Part shown: positions 5,134 to 5,910 of the stretch, in pieces
Layout of the letters: every line of letters starts with the position of its first letter
How positions within the stretch are numbered: position 1 is the first letter of the stretch
Assembly: GCA_017548225.1 (NCBI GenBank)
Contig: JAFYMV010000072.1
Coordinates: forward strand, 1-5,910
DNA from: Bacteroidaceae bacterium
Lineage (GTDB): Bacteria; Bacteroidota; Bacteroidia; Bacteroidales; Bacteroidaceae
Direction: 5' to 3'
DNA: 5,910 nt
Notes under the pieces: model-generated
Database searches by the model: none
Seen by the model: the letters and a program-made list of their open reading frames with translations, nothing else
What the model was told of the DNA's origin: nothing
Translations under genes and position numbers: made by a program

Positions 5134-5910
5134 TTACATCAATATCAATCCTACTCTATAGGCCACAAAGGCTACTACCCATGCCAAGACGGTAGTGTAC
5201 AGGGCAGTAAAGAGGGGCCATCCCCACCCTTTGGTCTCCTTCTTAATGGCTATGAGCGTAGCCAGGCAGGGGAAATAGATGAGCACGAAAAGCATGTAGG
5301 CAAGGGCGGCGGCAGGGGTAGTGACGGTCTTGAGGGCGGAGGCTATCTGAGCTTCGCTCTCTACGGTATCAGACACTTCCTGGTTGGCATAGAGCACGCC
5401 GAGTGTGCTTACGATAAGCTCTTTGGCTCCCACGCCGCTCACAAGGCCGATACCCATCTTCCAATCGAATCCGAGCGGGGCGATAGCTGGCTCAATGGCC
5501 TTGCCGATATGACCAATATAGGAGTGCTCCTGCTGCTGGGCAAGAGTGGAATACTGTACACTACGGGGGTAATATCCAAGGAACCATACTACAATGGAAG
5601 CGATGAGGATGACACCACCCATCTTCTTCAGATACTCGTACCCCTTATCCCATGTATGCTTGAAGATGACTCTCCATGCGGGACGACGATACGGAGTGAG
5701 CTCCATTACATAGGGGGCTTCATCGCCACGCATCACGGTACGACTCAATAGGCGGGCCACCAATACGGCAAGGATGATACCGGTGAGGTATAGCCCCATG
5801 AGCACTATGCCCGAGTGGTGAGGGAAAAAGGCGGCCACGAAGATGATGTATACGGGCAGGCGGGCACTGCACGACATGAGCGGGGTAACAAGCATGGTGA
5901 TGAGCCTACC
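5134..5910 (-). CDS. feoB: Ferrous iron transporter FeoB, C-terminal part (5' end outside window)
   Basis: The frame is open from the right window edge to TAA 5134-5136, giving the last 258 residues. FeoB is an inner-membrane Fe(II) transporter with an N-terminal GTPase domain, which would lie beyond the window. The fragment begins in the second Gate region: PLMSCSARLPVY (fragment residues 10-21) contains the conserved Cys14 seen in FeoB proteins. Membrane segments follow at about 20-55, then a cytoplasmic loop (DEAPYVMELTPYRRP), a segment near 98-113, and the conserved block PAIAPLGFDWKMGIGLVSG plus AKELIVSTLGVLY (about 142-174). The last membrane segments are ALAYMLFVLIYFPCLATLIA (about 203-222) and 232-255. 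An ATG at 5895 is internal, not a start: the codons upstream of it (GRLIT) continue the family sequence. The gene is followed by the Cys-rich partner gene. Some Bacteroidota fuse FeoA to FeoB; this cannot be checked here. Confidence 0.95.
   Translation of the reverse strand, partial: GRLITMLVTPLMSCSARLPVYIIFVAAFFPHHSGIVLMGLYLTGIILAVLVARLLSRTVMRGDEAPYVMELTPYRRPAWRVIFKHTWDKGYEYLKKMGGVILIASIVVWFLGYYPRSVQYSTLAQQQEHSYIGHIGKAIEPAIAPLGFDWKMGIGLVSGVGAKELIVSTLGVLYANQEVSDTVESEAQIASALKTVTTPAAALAYMLFVLIYFPCLATLIAIKKETKGWGWPLFTALYTTVLAWVVAFVAYRVGLILM

Noticed and set aside
5895..5910. Possible FeoB start at the ATG at 5895
   Set aside because: The frame stays open to the window edge and the upstream codons continue the conserved FeoB sequence, so this is an internal Met of a longer protein.

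Overview
The window looks like a chromosomal segment from a member of the Bacteroidota, probably the Bacteroidales (Bacteroides, Prevotella or Parabacteroides type). Three things support this. Two minus-strand genes are preceded by the Bacteroidota housekeeping promoter, TTTG followed 20-21 bases later by TAnnTTTG. Shine-Dalgarno sequences are essentially absent. The gene set also fits: FeoB followed by a small Cys-rich membrane protein, and a GLUG-repeat surface lipoprotein. The species cannot be named from the sequence.

Layout from left to right. (1) Positions 3-2204, minus strand: a long reading frame open from its ATG to the window edge (734 codons, 3' end missing). It encodes an exported protein with a signal peptide, a beta-rich N-terminal part, a helical, partly TPR-like middle, and a C-terminal part that looks like an outer-membrane beta-barrel. 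I do not recognise the family. (2) Positions 2205-2391: an AT-rich divergent promoter region. (3) Positions 2392-3018, plus strand: two small cytoplasmic-type proteins of 93 and 110 aa, 12 bases apart and probably co-transcribed, neither recognised. (4) Positions 3019-3475: a gene-poor convergent stretch. It holds a doubtful ORF that starts at 3069 and runs into the antisense of the next gene, several short inverted repeats, and a three-copy heptamer tandem repeat (CAATTCY). (5) Positions 3476-4723, minus strand: a complete 415-aa lipoprotein with about seven GLUG repeats, each with one Cys at an equivalent place, under its own well-formed promoter. (6) Positions 4839-5054, minus strand: a 71-aa FeoB-associated Cys-rich membrane protein. 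(7) Positions 5134-5910, minus strand: the C-terminal 258 residues of the ferrous iron transporter FeoB, whose 5' end lies outside the window.

How the genes work together: FeoB and the small Cys-rich protein form the downstream end of a ferrous-iron uptake operon, with a hairpin between them. The GLUG lipoprotein and the large barrel-type protein are cell-envelope proteins, each with its own promoter and no clear functional link to iron uptake. The two small plus-strand genes form a separate unit of unknown function. I see no CRISPR array, tRNA, rRNA, transposase or other mobile-element gene. The most unusual parts are the unrecognised three-part envelope protein, the orphan two-gene unit, and the repeat-rich convergent junction at about 3190-3470.
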